From assembly GCA_010027915.1 (NCBI GenBank), contig RGUG01000060.1:1-7440 (forward strand): DNA of 7,440 bases. Reading direction: 5' to 3'. Source of the stretch: a bacterium (lineage in GTDB: Bacteria; Margulisbacteria; Marinamargulisbacteria; SXXA01). Made by a program: the position numbers and the translations under genes. The notes under the pieces were generated by a model. The model was not told the DNA's origin and searched no databases. It was given only the letters and a program-made list of their open reading frames with translations. Of this stretch, positions 1-6,895 are shown piece after piece. Numbering within the stretch: position 1 is the stretch's first letter; each line of letters begins with the position of its first letter.

Positions 1-1002
1 TTTTGTACCGCATTCGAGTGGGTCCTACAATGGCCAATGTTCCCAAATTGGTTTGTGGGTTTCCCAGTGGTGCGACCACCATGCTGCAATCTTTTAACCC
101 TTCCGGTTGGTTTTCAGAGCCGATAATAACAGCCGGCTGTGCTTGGGTGGCCACTTGTTCGAGTACCCCCATCATCAACCGGGTTTCTTCCAAGGTGGCC
201 AGTACTTTATGGGCCAAATCAGGGTCTTTAAATTCGGGTAAACGCACCATATTCGACACCCCTTTCATATTGAGGCTATCGGGTGCGGGAAGGCTGTTTT
301 TTAAGCGTTGTAACTCTAAAACCAACGTGCGTACAATGGCGTGATGGGTTGGAAATTGCTGCCACAATTCGCTTAATTGTTGGGGGTCGATGTCGGACAT
401 GGATACCCCTTTAAGTTTGCGGGTTAATAATTGCGACATGGCGTTTAAATCTTCTTGTGAGACCTGTTGGTCGGTGGGGACAATAAATTCATTGTTTGAC
501 CCAATAGAATTCATGACCACCACCAGGATGCGGTCAATATCTAGCAGCACCAAATGGGCCACTTCTAGGGTAGCATGATGGATGGTGGGTGGAATCACAA
601 TGGCCGTGTAGTCAAACAATGTCACCACCAATTGGGTCACCTCTTTTAAAAGCCCTGCGACCGACTGACGGATCTGCGGCATGTGGCTGGGGATATCGGA
701 CAATGAGGTGATAGGGGTAAATGAAATGGGAAGGCCCCCGGTGGATAGCGTACTAGGGGTATCCGCTGATTGACCCATGAGTTGGTCCACATACAACCGA
801 TACCCTTTATCGGTGGGAACCCGTCCTGATGACTGATGACGATGGGATAAATAACCGTCTGATTCTAATTCACTTAATTCATTTCGAATGGTGGCGGGGC
901 TGGCATCCACTCCCCCTTGGTCGTTTCAATAAACGATTCGATGGTTTTGGTTAATACCTCGTGTTTTCGTTGGCTTAAGGGTGTGACTTTCTTTTTACTC
1001 AT
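1..1002 (-). pseudogene. hrcA: HrcA heat-inducible transcription repressor, frame broken in the DNA-binding domain; 3' end beyond window
   Basis: HrcA represses chaperone operons by binding CIRCE, and a CIRCE lies 19 bases upstream. Translation from ATG 1002 gives MSKKKVTPLSQRKHEVLTKT and reaches FIETTKGE, the first helix of the winged HTH. That frame then leaves the family and stops at 874-876. One frame over, from about 916, the match resumes with SPATIRNELSELE, then SSGRVPTDKGYRLYVD (the wing), and stays open to base 1. Family hallmarks near the C-terminus are present, including LPEFKD (around 224-241) and the GPTRM motif (around 8-22). In intact HrcA the stretch after the first helix reads roughly PVGSxTL plus about ten residues; here it is gone, so this looks like a deletion of about 28-34 bases and not a one-base error. 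The downstream frame has a TGA at 926-928, and its only early start is GTG 910, which would drop the first helix. It may be a true loss, an assembly error, or a shortened protein. Only some 15-30 C-terminal residues should lie outside the window. Confidence 0.88.
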
Positions 1003-1020
1003 ATGATCCCCAGGCAAGTG

Positions 1021-1051
1021 ATTTGGCACTCCATACAGCTGAGTGCCAAAT
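1021..1051. promoter_or_regulatory. CIRCE operator (HrcA binding site)
   Basis: The sequence is a perfect inverted repeat, ATTTGGCACTC, nine bases, GAGTGCCAAAT. Its core TTGGCACTC-N9-GAGTGCCAA differs from the classical TTAGCACTC-N9-GAGTGCTAA by one symmetrical change in each arm (A to G and T to C), so full dyad symmetry is kept. It overlaps the -10 hexamer of the hrcA promoter and lies between promoter and start codon, the usual place for HrcA autoregulation. Transcribed, it would also form an 11-bp stem in the 5' leader. Confidence 0.95.
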
Positions 1052-1077
1052 ATACTGTGGTAGGGGAGGGATGTCAA
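1049..1077 (-). promoter_or_regulatory. sigma70-type promoter of hrcA
   Basis: On the minus strand a consensus -35 TTGACA (1077-1072) is followed after exactly 17 bases by TATATT as -10 (1054-1049, five of six matches). The -10 overlaps the outer edge of the CIRCE operator, so bound HrcA should block polymerase. Transcription would start near 1042. The -35 begins 13 bases after the end of the Rrf2 gene, and no terminator is visible between them, so hrcA may also receive readthrough from gcvP and rrf2. Confidence 0.85.
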
Positions 1078-1090
1078 TGTGTGAAGGATA

Positions 1091-1531
1091 CTAAATGTAA
1101 AACATGTCACTGCCCGCCAATTGGGTTTTTCGGTCACTTAATGATTGAAGGGTTTCATTGTATAAAATGCGGGTGGTTTCATGGTGGACATCGGCCATGA
1201 GGGATCGAATGGCACAAGGCAATTGTCCGCTGCATTCATCGCAAATCCGACCACTATCCAAGCAGACCACGGGGGCCGTGGATCCCGACAGGGCCTTGAT
1301 AATATCCAGGATGCGAATTTGATTGGGGGACCGTTTTAAAATATACCCCCCGCCTTGCCCTTTTTTGCTGTCTAAGACATTGCTTTTTTTTAATTCTAAC
1401 AAAATTAATTCCAAAAACTTTTTGGGGATTTGGGCCATTGAGGCAATATCGGCAATCACCATCGGGGTGTGGGGTGATTGGGCTAAAATACCCAATGCCA
1501 TCAGGGCATATTTGGCTTTTTTGGTCATCAT
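1091..1531 (-). CDS. Rrf2-family transcriptional regulator with a four-cysteine cluster
   Basis: This is a 146-aa protein of normal Rrf2 length. The N-terminus (TKKAKYALMALGILA) is the typical first helix. It is followed by the HTH around residues 23-50 (ADIASMAQIPKKFLELIL) and the wing KKGQGGGYIL at about 56-66. Four cysteines in the pattern C-x6-C-x2-C-x5-C, around residues 89-105, lie where IscR, NsrR and RsrR ligate a [2Fe-2S] or [4Fe-4S] cluster. It is therefore probably a redox, iron-sulphur, NO or metabolite sensor, but the signal and targets cannot be read from the sequence. The first ATG (1531) overlaps the gcvP TGA as ATGA, and a second ATG follows at once (1528). No strong Shine-Dalgarno is seen, so translational coupling to gcvP is likely. 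The open frame extends upstream to 1699, but that part is antisense-free overlap inside gcvP and unlike Rrf2, so I reject the longer start. Confidence 0.92.
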   Translation of the reverse strand: MMTKKAKYALMALGILAQSPHTPMVIADIASMAQIPKKFLELILLELKKSNVLDSKKGQGGGYILKRSPNQIRILDIIKALSGSTAPVVCLDSGRICDECSGQLPCAIRSLMADVHHETTRILYNETLQSLSDRKTQLAGSDMFYI

Positions 1532-4389
1532 GTGCGGGTGGCCCACTCGCTGACGGGGGCACAGGCACACACCAGATTGCGATCCCCAAATGCCCCATCC
1601 ACACGGGCCACTGTGGGCCAATATTTCTGGGGACTTCGAGGGGTTGGCAAAGCGGCCAATTGACGGGAATAGGGATGGTGCCAGGTATCGGCCGTGCATT
1701 CAATCAGGGGATGGGGGGCATTTTTTAAGGGGTTATCGGTTTGGCTCCATTCACCCGTTTCAATCCGTCTGATTTCATCTCGAATACTTAATAACGCATC
1801 ACAAAACCGATCCAATTCGGCTTTTGATTCACTTTCGGTGGGTTCAATCATCAAGGTTCCGGGGACGGGAAATGAAACGGTGGGGGCATGAAACCCATAA
1901 TCCATTAACCGCTTGGCAATGTCATCCACGTCGATACCGGCGGTTTTTTTGAAGGGGGCCATGTTTAAGATGAACTCATGGGCGACCCATCCCCCTTCCC
2001 CGGTATATAACACCTCATAGGCATCGGACAACCGGGCTTTCATGTAATTGGCGTTCCACAATGCCATACGGGTGGCCTGGGTTAACCCGTCACTTCCCAA
2101 GAGCCGAATATAGGCGTATGACACCAGCAAGATACTGGCCGATCCCCAGGGGGCGGCCGATACCGGGCCCATGTGGGGTGTGGGGCTTCTAAGTGGGTCA
2201 GCATCCAGATGAGGATGGCCGGGTAAGTAGGGAACCAAATGAGCACGGACCATAATCGGGCCCATGCCAGGACCTCCCCCCCCATGGGGAATGGCAAAGG
2301 TTTTGTGTAAGTTAATGTGGCAAACATCGGCACCCAATGTACCGGGCGATGTGAGGCCCACTTGGGCATTCATATTGGCCCCATCCATATAGACTTGCCC
2401 GCCGGCTTCGTGAATAAGGCGACAGCAGTCTTGAATGCTGGGGTCAAATACACCATGGGTTGAAGGATAGGTCACCATTAAGACACTTAAGGTATCCCGA
2501 TGGATGGCCACTTTCTTTTTTAAGTCGTCAGGGTCGATATCACCCGAGGCATCGCAGGCCACCACCACAATATCCATGCCCGCCATGGCGGCACTGGCCG
2601 GGTTGGTGCCATGGGCCGATGCGGGGATAAGGGCCACCCGACGATGCCCTTGTCCAATGGCGTGTTGATAGGCCCGAATCACCATCAGTCCGGCATATTC
2701 ACCCTGAGATCCCGCATTGGGTTGCAAGGATACCCCATCCAATTCGGTGATACGCATGAGATGCGTCGACAGATCGTCAAATATGGCCTGATACCCTTTG
2801 CTATGCGACAACGGGGCGAAGGGATGTAATTGGGCCACGCCGGGCCACGCCAAGGGGATTAAGGTGGCCGCAGGGTTTAGTTTCATGGTGCACGATCCCA
2901 ATGGAATCATGGCCGTATTGAGGGCCAAATCTGCACTGGCCAATCGGTGCATGTAGCGCATTAATTCGGTTTCAGTGCGATAGATATGAAACACGGGTTG
3001 CATCAAAAACGGGGTGTGTCGGCCGGCCGTGATGGGTGTTGGTCCGGTGGTGTTGGGAGAGGGGGCGATGCTGTCTCCTAATACCCGGTAGACAACGGAT
3101 AAAGCGTCCGGTGTGGTGGTTTCGTCCATGGATAGCCCGATGGTATCGTCTTGGATGCGTCGAATTAAAATCCCTTCTTTTTCGGCCCTTGCCATGATCT
3201 CGTTGACACGCTGGGGTGTGGTTTCAAAGGCGACGGTATCAAAAAATTGGGCTGTTTTTAGGGTTAAGCCAACGGACACACCATGGGTTGCCACGGCCAT
3301 CGCCAGTTCATGGATGCGACGGGCCATGCGGGTCAGGCCATCGGGGCCATGGTACACGCAATAAAAGGTGGCCATCATGGCCAGTAAGGCTTGGGCGGTA
3401 CAAATGTTCGAGGTGGCTTTTTCACGTCGAATGTGCTGTTCTCGGGTTTGCAAGGCCATGCGATAGGCGGGTTGTCCCAACCGGTCTTTGGAGCACCCGA
3501 TAATCCGCCCGGGGAGTTGTCTCACCCATTCTTGGGTGGTGGCAAAAAAGGCGGCACTGGGCCCCCCATATCCCAGGGGGATTCCGAGTCGCTGGGCAGA
3601 TCCCACAGCGATACTGGCCCCCCATTCACCTGGTGCAGGCAAGAGGGTGAGTGCCAACGGGTCCACATACGCCACCACCCGAACACCAGCGTGGATAAAA
3701 GCAGCTGCCAGTGGGGATGGGTCAGACCATTCTCCCCATCCATCAGGGGTTTGAATCAGGGCCCCAAAGGCATGGTCCAGCGAGGGTAAGGCCTGGGGGT
3801 CGTAGTCTTGCAACTCGATTCCCAAGGGGGCGGCTCGTACAGCCAATACCGCCCGCACATGGGGAAAAAGTCGGGTGGGAATTAAAAACACATGCTGAGA
3901 GGTGTTGGAACGGGTGCGATATAACAGGGTCATGGCTTCGGCCGTGGCAGTGGCATCGTCGAGTAACGAGGCGTTGGCGACGGGCAATTGGGTTAATTCT
4001 GTGACAATGGTTTGAAAGTGAAACAGGGTTTCAAGGCGACCTTGTGAGATTTCGGCTTGATAGGGGGTGTAGGCGGTATACCAACTAGGGGTTTCAAAAC
4101 AATGGCGTTGGATCACTGCTGGGGTGTGACAAGGGTAAAACCCCATCCCCAAATAAGACGTGGTCACGCGGTTTTGTTGGGCCCATTCGGCGAGTGTGCG
4201 GTGAATCTCGGGTTCAGAGAGTGGGGGAAAGGGAGGGATTGGGGCCCGACGAATGGCATGGGGGACAGCACGTTGAACCAATTGGTCGGGGGTGTCACAT
4301 CCGATAACGGGTGCCATTTCCTTTATATCATCGGGGGATGGGCCCACATGTCGGTCAATAAACGGGGTGGTAGCTGTAAATGGTGACAT
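1528..4389 (-). CDS. gcvP: glycine dehydrogenase (decarboxylating), P-protein of the glycine cleavage system
   Basis: GcvP decarboxylates glycine with pyridoxal phosphate and passes the aminomethyl group to the lipoyl arm of the H-protein (GcvH), in the cytoplasm. The 953 aa match the single-chain form in which the two homologous halves (GcvPA and GcvPB in other bacteria) are fused. Landmarks in order: FIDRHVGPSPDDIKEM at 10-25; PLGYGGPSAAFFAT around 271-284; RMALQTREQHIRREKATSNI around 310-329; GSCTMKLNPA at 498-507; PNAGSQGEYAGL around 557-568; SAHGTNPASAAMAGM around 591-605; and NLHKTFAIPHGGGGPGMGPI with the PLP lysine at K696. The C-terminus, with VARVDGAFGDRNLVC, is complete. The start is supported by GAGGAG (4395-4400) five bases upstream of the ATG. 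It is the first gene of the minus-strand arm and divergent from mfd. No gcvT or gcvH is in the window. The four-base overlap with the Rrf2 gene suggests a shared mRNA. Confidence 0.97.
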   Translation of the reverse strand: MSPFTATTPFIDRHVGPSPDDIKEMAPVIGCDTPDQLVQRAVPHAIRRAPIPPFPPLSEPEIHRTLAEWAQQNRVTTSYLGMGFYPCHTPAVIQRHCFETPSWYTAYTPYQAEISQGRLETLFHFQTIVTELTQLPVANASLLDDATATAEAMTLLYRTRSNTSQHVFLIPTRLFPHVRAVLAVRAAPLGIELQDYDPQALPSLDHAFGALIQTPDGWGEWSDPSPLAAAFIHAGVRVVAYVDPLALTLLPAPGEWGASIAVGSAQRLGIPLGYGGPSAAFFATTQEWVRQLPGRIIGCSKDRLGQPAYRMALQTREQHIRREKATSNICTAQALLAMMATFYCVYHGPDGLTRMARRIHELAMAVATHGVSVGLTLKTAQFFDTVAFETTPQRVNEIMARAEKEGILIRRIQDDTIGLSMDETTTPDALSVVYRVLGDSIAPSPNTTGPTPITAGRHTPFLMQPVFHIYRTETELMRYMHRLASADLALNTAMIPLGSCTMKLNPAATLIPLAWPGVAQLHPFAPLSHSKGYQAIFDDLSTHLMRITELDGVSLQPNAGSQGEYAGLMVIRAYQHAIGQGHRRVALIPASAHGTNPASAAMAGMDIVVVACDASGDIDPDDLKKKVAIHRDTLSVLMVTYPSTHGVFDPSIQDCCRLIHEAGGQVYMDGANMNAQVGLTSPGTLGADVCHINLHKTFAIPHGGGGPGMGPIMVRAHLVPYLPGHPHLDADPLRSPTPHMGPVSAAPWGSASILLVSYAYIRLLGSDGLTQATRMALWNANYMKARLSDAYEVLYTGEGGWVAHEFILNMAPFKKTAGIDVDDIAKRLMDYGFHAPTVSFPVPGTLMIEPTESESKAELDRFCDALLSIRDEIRRIETGEWSQTDNPLKNAPHPLIECTADTWHHPYSRQLAALPTPRSPQKYWPTVARVDGAFGDRNLVCACAPVSEWATRT

Positions 4390-4425
4390 GGAAACTCCTC
4401 AGGTAGACACTGACAATGTCGTTCG

Positions 4426-4454
4426 AGTGTACAAAAGGCTGATTTAAAAATCAA
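4426..4454 (-). promoter_or_regulatory. candidate promoter of gcvP
   Basis: On the minus strand TTGATT (4454-4449) and TACACT (4431-4426) are 17 bases apart, each matching four of six consensus bases. The predicted start near 4419 would leave a leader of about 30 bases ending in the GAGGAG ribosome binding site. The -35 lies within the palindrome TGATTT-AA-AAATCA, a possible operator. The match is modest and other promoters are possible. Confidence 0.4.
4440..4453. repeat. AT-rich palindrome over the gcvP -35 region
   Basis: TGATTT and AAATCA form a 6-bp inverted repeat around two bases. It stands out as AT-rich in GC-rich surroundings and covers the candidate -35 of gcvP, so it may be a repressor or activator site. 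No known operator is recognised, and chance cannot be excluded for so short a dyad. Confidence 0.35.
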
Positions 4455-4476
4455 ACCACATGGGTGTTGAGACGCA

Positions 4477-4493
4477 GGGTGATGCGGGTGATG
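4477..4493. repeat. tandem GGGTGATG direct repeat upstream of the gcvP promoter
   Basis: GGGTGATG occurs twice with one base between (4477-4484 and 4486-4493), a 9-base period. A 7-of-8 relative, GGGTGTTG, lies at 4462-4469. The array is 20-40 bases upstream of the candidate gcvP -35, where an activator could bind. The function is unknown. Confidence 0.4.
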
Positions 4494-4645
4494 TCGCAAG
4501 GTGGGCGCCATCGGTCGCGTCGTGGCTAATGTGGCCGATAGTCAGCTTGGGATCGGGTTAATGCTCACTTGTTATGATCCCTACTCAAATGGTGCCCTTG
4601 CGTGATATTTTCCCATGATTGACTGTATGTGTGCAGTGTGTGGGC

Positions 4646-4665
4646 CCTTGGCCCCACGGTCAAGG
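4646..4665 (+). promoter_or_regulatory. hairpin sequestering the mfd Shine-Dalgarno
   Basis: CCTTGGCC (4646-4653) can pair with GGTCAAGG (4658-4665) in an 8-bp stem with one G-U pair and a CCAC loop. The 3' arm contains AAGG of the AAGGA ribosome binding site (4662-4666), six bases before ATG 4673. Folded, it would hide the site and lower translation of mfd. If translation really starts upstream (TTG 4619), the hairpin would be coding sequence and this reading fails. Confidence 0.45.
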
Positions 4666-4672
4666 ATACCCC

Positions 4673-6892
4673 ATGCTCCCTGTTTCACAACGCCATGATG
4701 GTCCCATTTGCATTGATCGACCCCAAGGGGTGGTGCTGACCCACGCCATGCTACTGGCTTGCTTGGCTGACGCCGGGTATGTTCGGGTGCCCATGGTGAC
4801 CGAGCCTGGCGAGATGAGTGTCCGGGGTGCCATTGTGGATGTGTTTCCGGTTAACCAATCCCATCCGATTCGGTTTGAATATGATGGCGATCGGTTGGAA
4901 CGGTTGGGCTCATTTATGGTGGCGACCCAACGGACGTTGTCGGTGGTTCAGACCACCACTATTTTGCCGACTTCCCAACAAAAAGACGTGCTTTACCATC
5001 AACTTGATGGGCCTCAATCGGCCATTACCCCCGGGTTTTATCCCGGTTCGTATGTGGTCCATTCTCAATTTGGGGTGGCCCGTTTTGATGGCTTGGTTCG
5101 GTTATCGGTGGGCCAGTCTGAGGCCGAATACCTGTGTTTGCAATACAAAGGAGAGGACCGTTGCTATGTGCCACTCGATCAATTGGCATGTGTAACCCCG
5201 TATACCAATCCAGGACCTGTGACACTCAATGGGCTTCATGATGGGGAGTGGAATCGAACCAAAAAACGGGTGAAAAAAGCCTTGGAAACCTTGTGTTATG
5301 ACATGGTATTGATGGCCAAGGCCCGTCAGGATACACCCGGTATTCAATACAACCCTGATACCGCATGGCAAGTTGAATTGGAACAATCCTTTGGGTTTAG
5401 CGATACCTTGGATCAACGCCGGGTGACGGCCGAAATCAAGCGGGATATGGAATCGCCTTATCCCATGGATCGTTTGGTCTGTGGGGATGTGGGGTTTGGC
5501 AAGACAGAATTGATGGTGAGGGCGGCGTTTAAGGCGTGTGAAAATGGCCAGCAAGTGGCGATTGTGGTGCCCACCACCATTTTGGCCCATCAGCATGGTC
5601 GTACGTTGGCGGCCCGTTTTGCTGGGTTTCCCTACCGGTTGGGCGTGTTGTCACGGTTTAAATCCAAGTCTGAGCAACGTGCCCTATTGGCGGACTTGCA
5701 GTCGGGGATCTTGCATGTGGTGGTAGGGACCCATCGGTTGCTGCAACAAGACGTGGCGTTTCAGTCATTGGGGTTGGTGGTGATTGACGAAGAACAACGG
5801 TTTGGGGTGGCCCACAAAGAGCGACTTAAAGCCTTACGCTTGAATGTGGATGTGTTAAGTTTAAGTGCCACCCCCATTCCCCGCACCTTGTTTATGGCCT
5901 TAACGGGGGCCAAATCCTATTCGACCTTGGCCACCCCGCCCACCAGACGATTGCCCGTCAAAACCTTGGTCAAGCCTTATGATGCGTCCTTGATTCAACT
6001 GGTCATCCAAACTGAACTGGACCGAGGCGGACAGGTGTATTTTTTGTGCAACCATGTGCAGGGGATTCCCCAACGGGTTCAGGCCCTTCAACGGTTGTTG
6101 CCAGCGGCCCGTATAGGGTGGGCCCATGGGCAGATGTCCAAACAGGCCCTTGAAGATACCATGATGGCGTTTTGGGACGGACAATTGGACGTGTTGGTGT
6201 GCAGTACCATCATTGAAAATGGGGTGGATGTTCCCAATGCCAACACCATTATTATTGATGATGCCCATCACTTGGGATTGTCTCAATTGCATCAGCTTCG
6301 GGGTCGGGTGGGTCGATCCGATCGTCAGGGTGTGGCGTTGTTGTTGATTGCCTCGGATGACGCCATGACCGATGATGCCCGCCGACGCCTGACGGCCATT
6401 CGGGAGTATGCGGCCTTGGGGTCTGGGTCAACCTTGGCCATGAAAGACTTGGAAATCAGGGGGGCTGGCACCATGTTAGGAAAACGCCAACATGGCCACA
6501 TGACGGCGGTGGGGTTTGAATTATATGCCCAACTGTTAGAAGAAGTGGCGGCCCGTTGGCAGGGAAAGCCCCTTCGTCGCCACCCAACATGGCTTGAAAC
6601 CAGTCGCTTGTCGATGTTGATTCCGGAGGATTATATATCGGACGAACCGCAACGCTTGGCCATGTACCAACGCCTGGCCACGGTGACGCTACCCTATCAG
6701 TTGGATGACTTGGTCCAAGAGCTGATCGATCGGTATGGCCCTTTACCGGACGCCATGTCGTTGTTGGTTGCCACCATTCGAATTGAACTGGATCGGTTGT
6801 CTGGAGGGCATCGTGATTGGGTGGTTGCATTTGATGGATTGAGCAACGATAATGACGAACGTGACGGTTTCATTGCATATGATGAGGAGTAA
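4673..6892 (+). CDS. mfd: shortened transcription-repair coupling factor Mfd (lacks D1 and D3, truncated D7)
   Basis: Mfd pushes stalled RNA polymerase off damaged DNA with ATP and recruits UvrA. Taking ATG 4673 (AAGGA six bases upstream), the protein has 739 aa against about 1150 normally. Residues 10-100 match the UvrA-binding domain D2 (PGEMSVRGAIVDVFP). Residues 120-180 are the RNA polymerase interaction domain (YVVHSQFGVARFDGL). The motor follows: Walker A GDVGFGKT 271-278, DEEQ 372-375, SATPIPRT 398-405, TIIENGVDVPNA 512-523, QLRGRVGR 541-548 and the RecG-like translocation motif ending in LEIRGAGTMLG by 603. The C-terminus keeps only the first half of D7 (LIPEDYISDE, around 649-658) and ends in an acidic tail. 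D1 and D3 are absent; D2 joins the polymerase-binding domain through about 20 residues. The frame is uninterrupted, so it looks functional. TTG 4619 is an in-frame alternative start adding 18 unconvincing residues. Its stop abuts the next gene. Confidence 0.93.
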   Translation: MLPVSQRHDGPICIDRPQGVVLTHAMLLACLADAGYVRVPMVTEPGEMSVRGAIVDVFPVNQSHPIRFEYDGDRLERLGSFMVATQRTLSVVQTTTILPTSQQKDVLYHQLDGPQSAITPGFYPGSYVVHSQFGVARFDGLVRLSVGQSEAEYLCLQYKGEDRCYVPLDQLACVTPYTNPGPVTLNGLHDGEWNRTKKRVKKALETLCYDMVLMAKARQDTPGIQYNPDTAWQVELEQSFGFSDTLDQRRVTAEIKRDMESPYPMDRLVCGDVGFGKTELMVRAAFKACENGQQVAIVVPTTILAHQHGRTLAARFAGFPYRLGVLSRFKSKSEQRALLADLQSGILHVVVGTHRLLQQDVAFQSLGLVVIDEEQRFGVAHKERLKALRLNVDVLSLSATPIPRTLFMALTGAKSYSTLATPPTRRLPVKTLVKPYDASLIQLVIQTELDRGGQVYFLCNHVQGIPQRVQALQRLLPAARIGWAHGQMSKQALEDTMMAFWDGQLDVLVCSTIIENGVDVPNANTIIIDDAHHLGLSQLHQLRGRVGRSDRQGVALLLIASDDAMTDDARRRLTAIREYAALGSGSTLAMKDLEIRGAGTMLGKRQHGHMTAVGFELYAQLLEEVAARWQGKPLRRHPTWLETSRLSMLIPEDYISDEPQRLAMYQRLATVTLPYQLDDLVQELIDRYGPLPDAMSLLVATIRIELDRLSGGHRDWVVAFDGLSNDNDERDGFIAYDEE

Positions 6893-6895
6893 ACA

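Larger units (their letters stand above)
4390..4672. other. divergent intergenic region between gcvP and mfd
   Basis: This is about 280 bases between two outward-reading genes, holding the control signals of both. Seen here: the gcvP Shine-Dalgarno, a candidate gcvP promoter, an AT-rich palindrome, a short tandem repeat, and a hairpin over the mfd ribosome binding site. Stops in all three plus-strand frames (TGA 4575 and 4620, TGA 4603, TAA 4559 and TGA 4616) show that no longer Mfd N-terminus is hidden here. A TATGAT hexamer at 4573-4578 could be the mfd -10, but no good -35 lies at 16-18 bases. I see no glycine riboswitch. Confidence 0.7.

Noticed and set aside
905..925. Programmed -1 frameshift in hrcA on the G run
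   Set aside because: Slippage on GGG would rejoin the frames, but the missing helix residues would stay missing, and the preceding codon cannot re-pair well, so a deletion explains the data better.
874..1137. Open frame starting at 1137 as the real start of the hrcA product
   Set aside because: It would begin upstream of the promoter and run through CIRCE; only the part from ATG 1002 resembles HrcA.
1532..1699. Longer N-terminus for the Rrf2 protein
   Set aside because: The additional 56 residues lie inside gcvP in another frame and do not resemble Rrf2 proteins, whose first helix starts right at the chosen ATG.
3391..3789. Long plus-strand open frames opposite gcvP, and minus-strand ones opposite mfd (for example 5102-5596)
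   Set aside because: They lack recognisable domains or starts with ribosome binding sites and are explained by the codon bias of the real genes on the other strand.
4390..4440. Glycine riboswitch ahead of gcvP
   Set aside because: The likely leader is only about 30 bases long, and nothing resembling the tandem aptamer cores is seen in the whole intergenic region.
4573..4578. TATGAT as the mfd -10 box
   Set aside because: No acceptable -35 hexamer at 16-18 bases; the nearest, TTGGGA, is 20 bases away, so it is mentioned only in the intergenic entry.
4390..4618. A hidden frameshifted N-terminus of Mfd upstream of 4619
   Set aside because: All three plus frames carry stops within about 80 bases of the start, no UvrB-like motif is recognisable, and only about 230 bases separate the gene from gcvP, too little for the missing D1 part.
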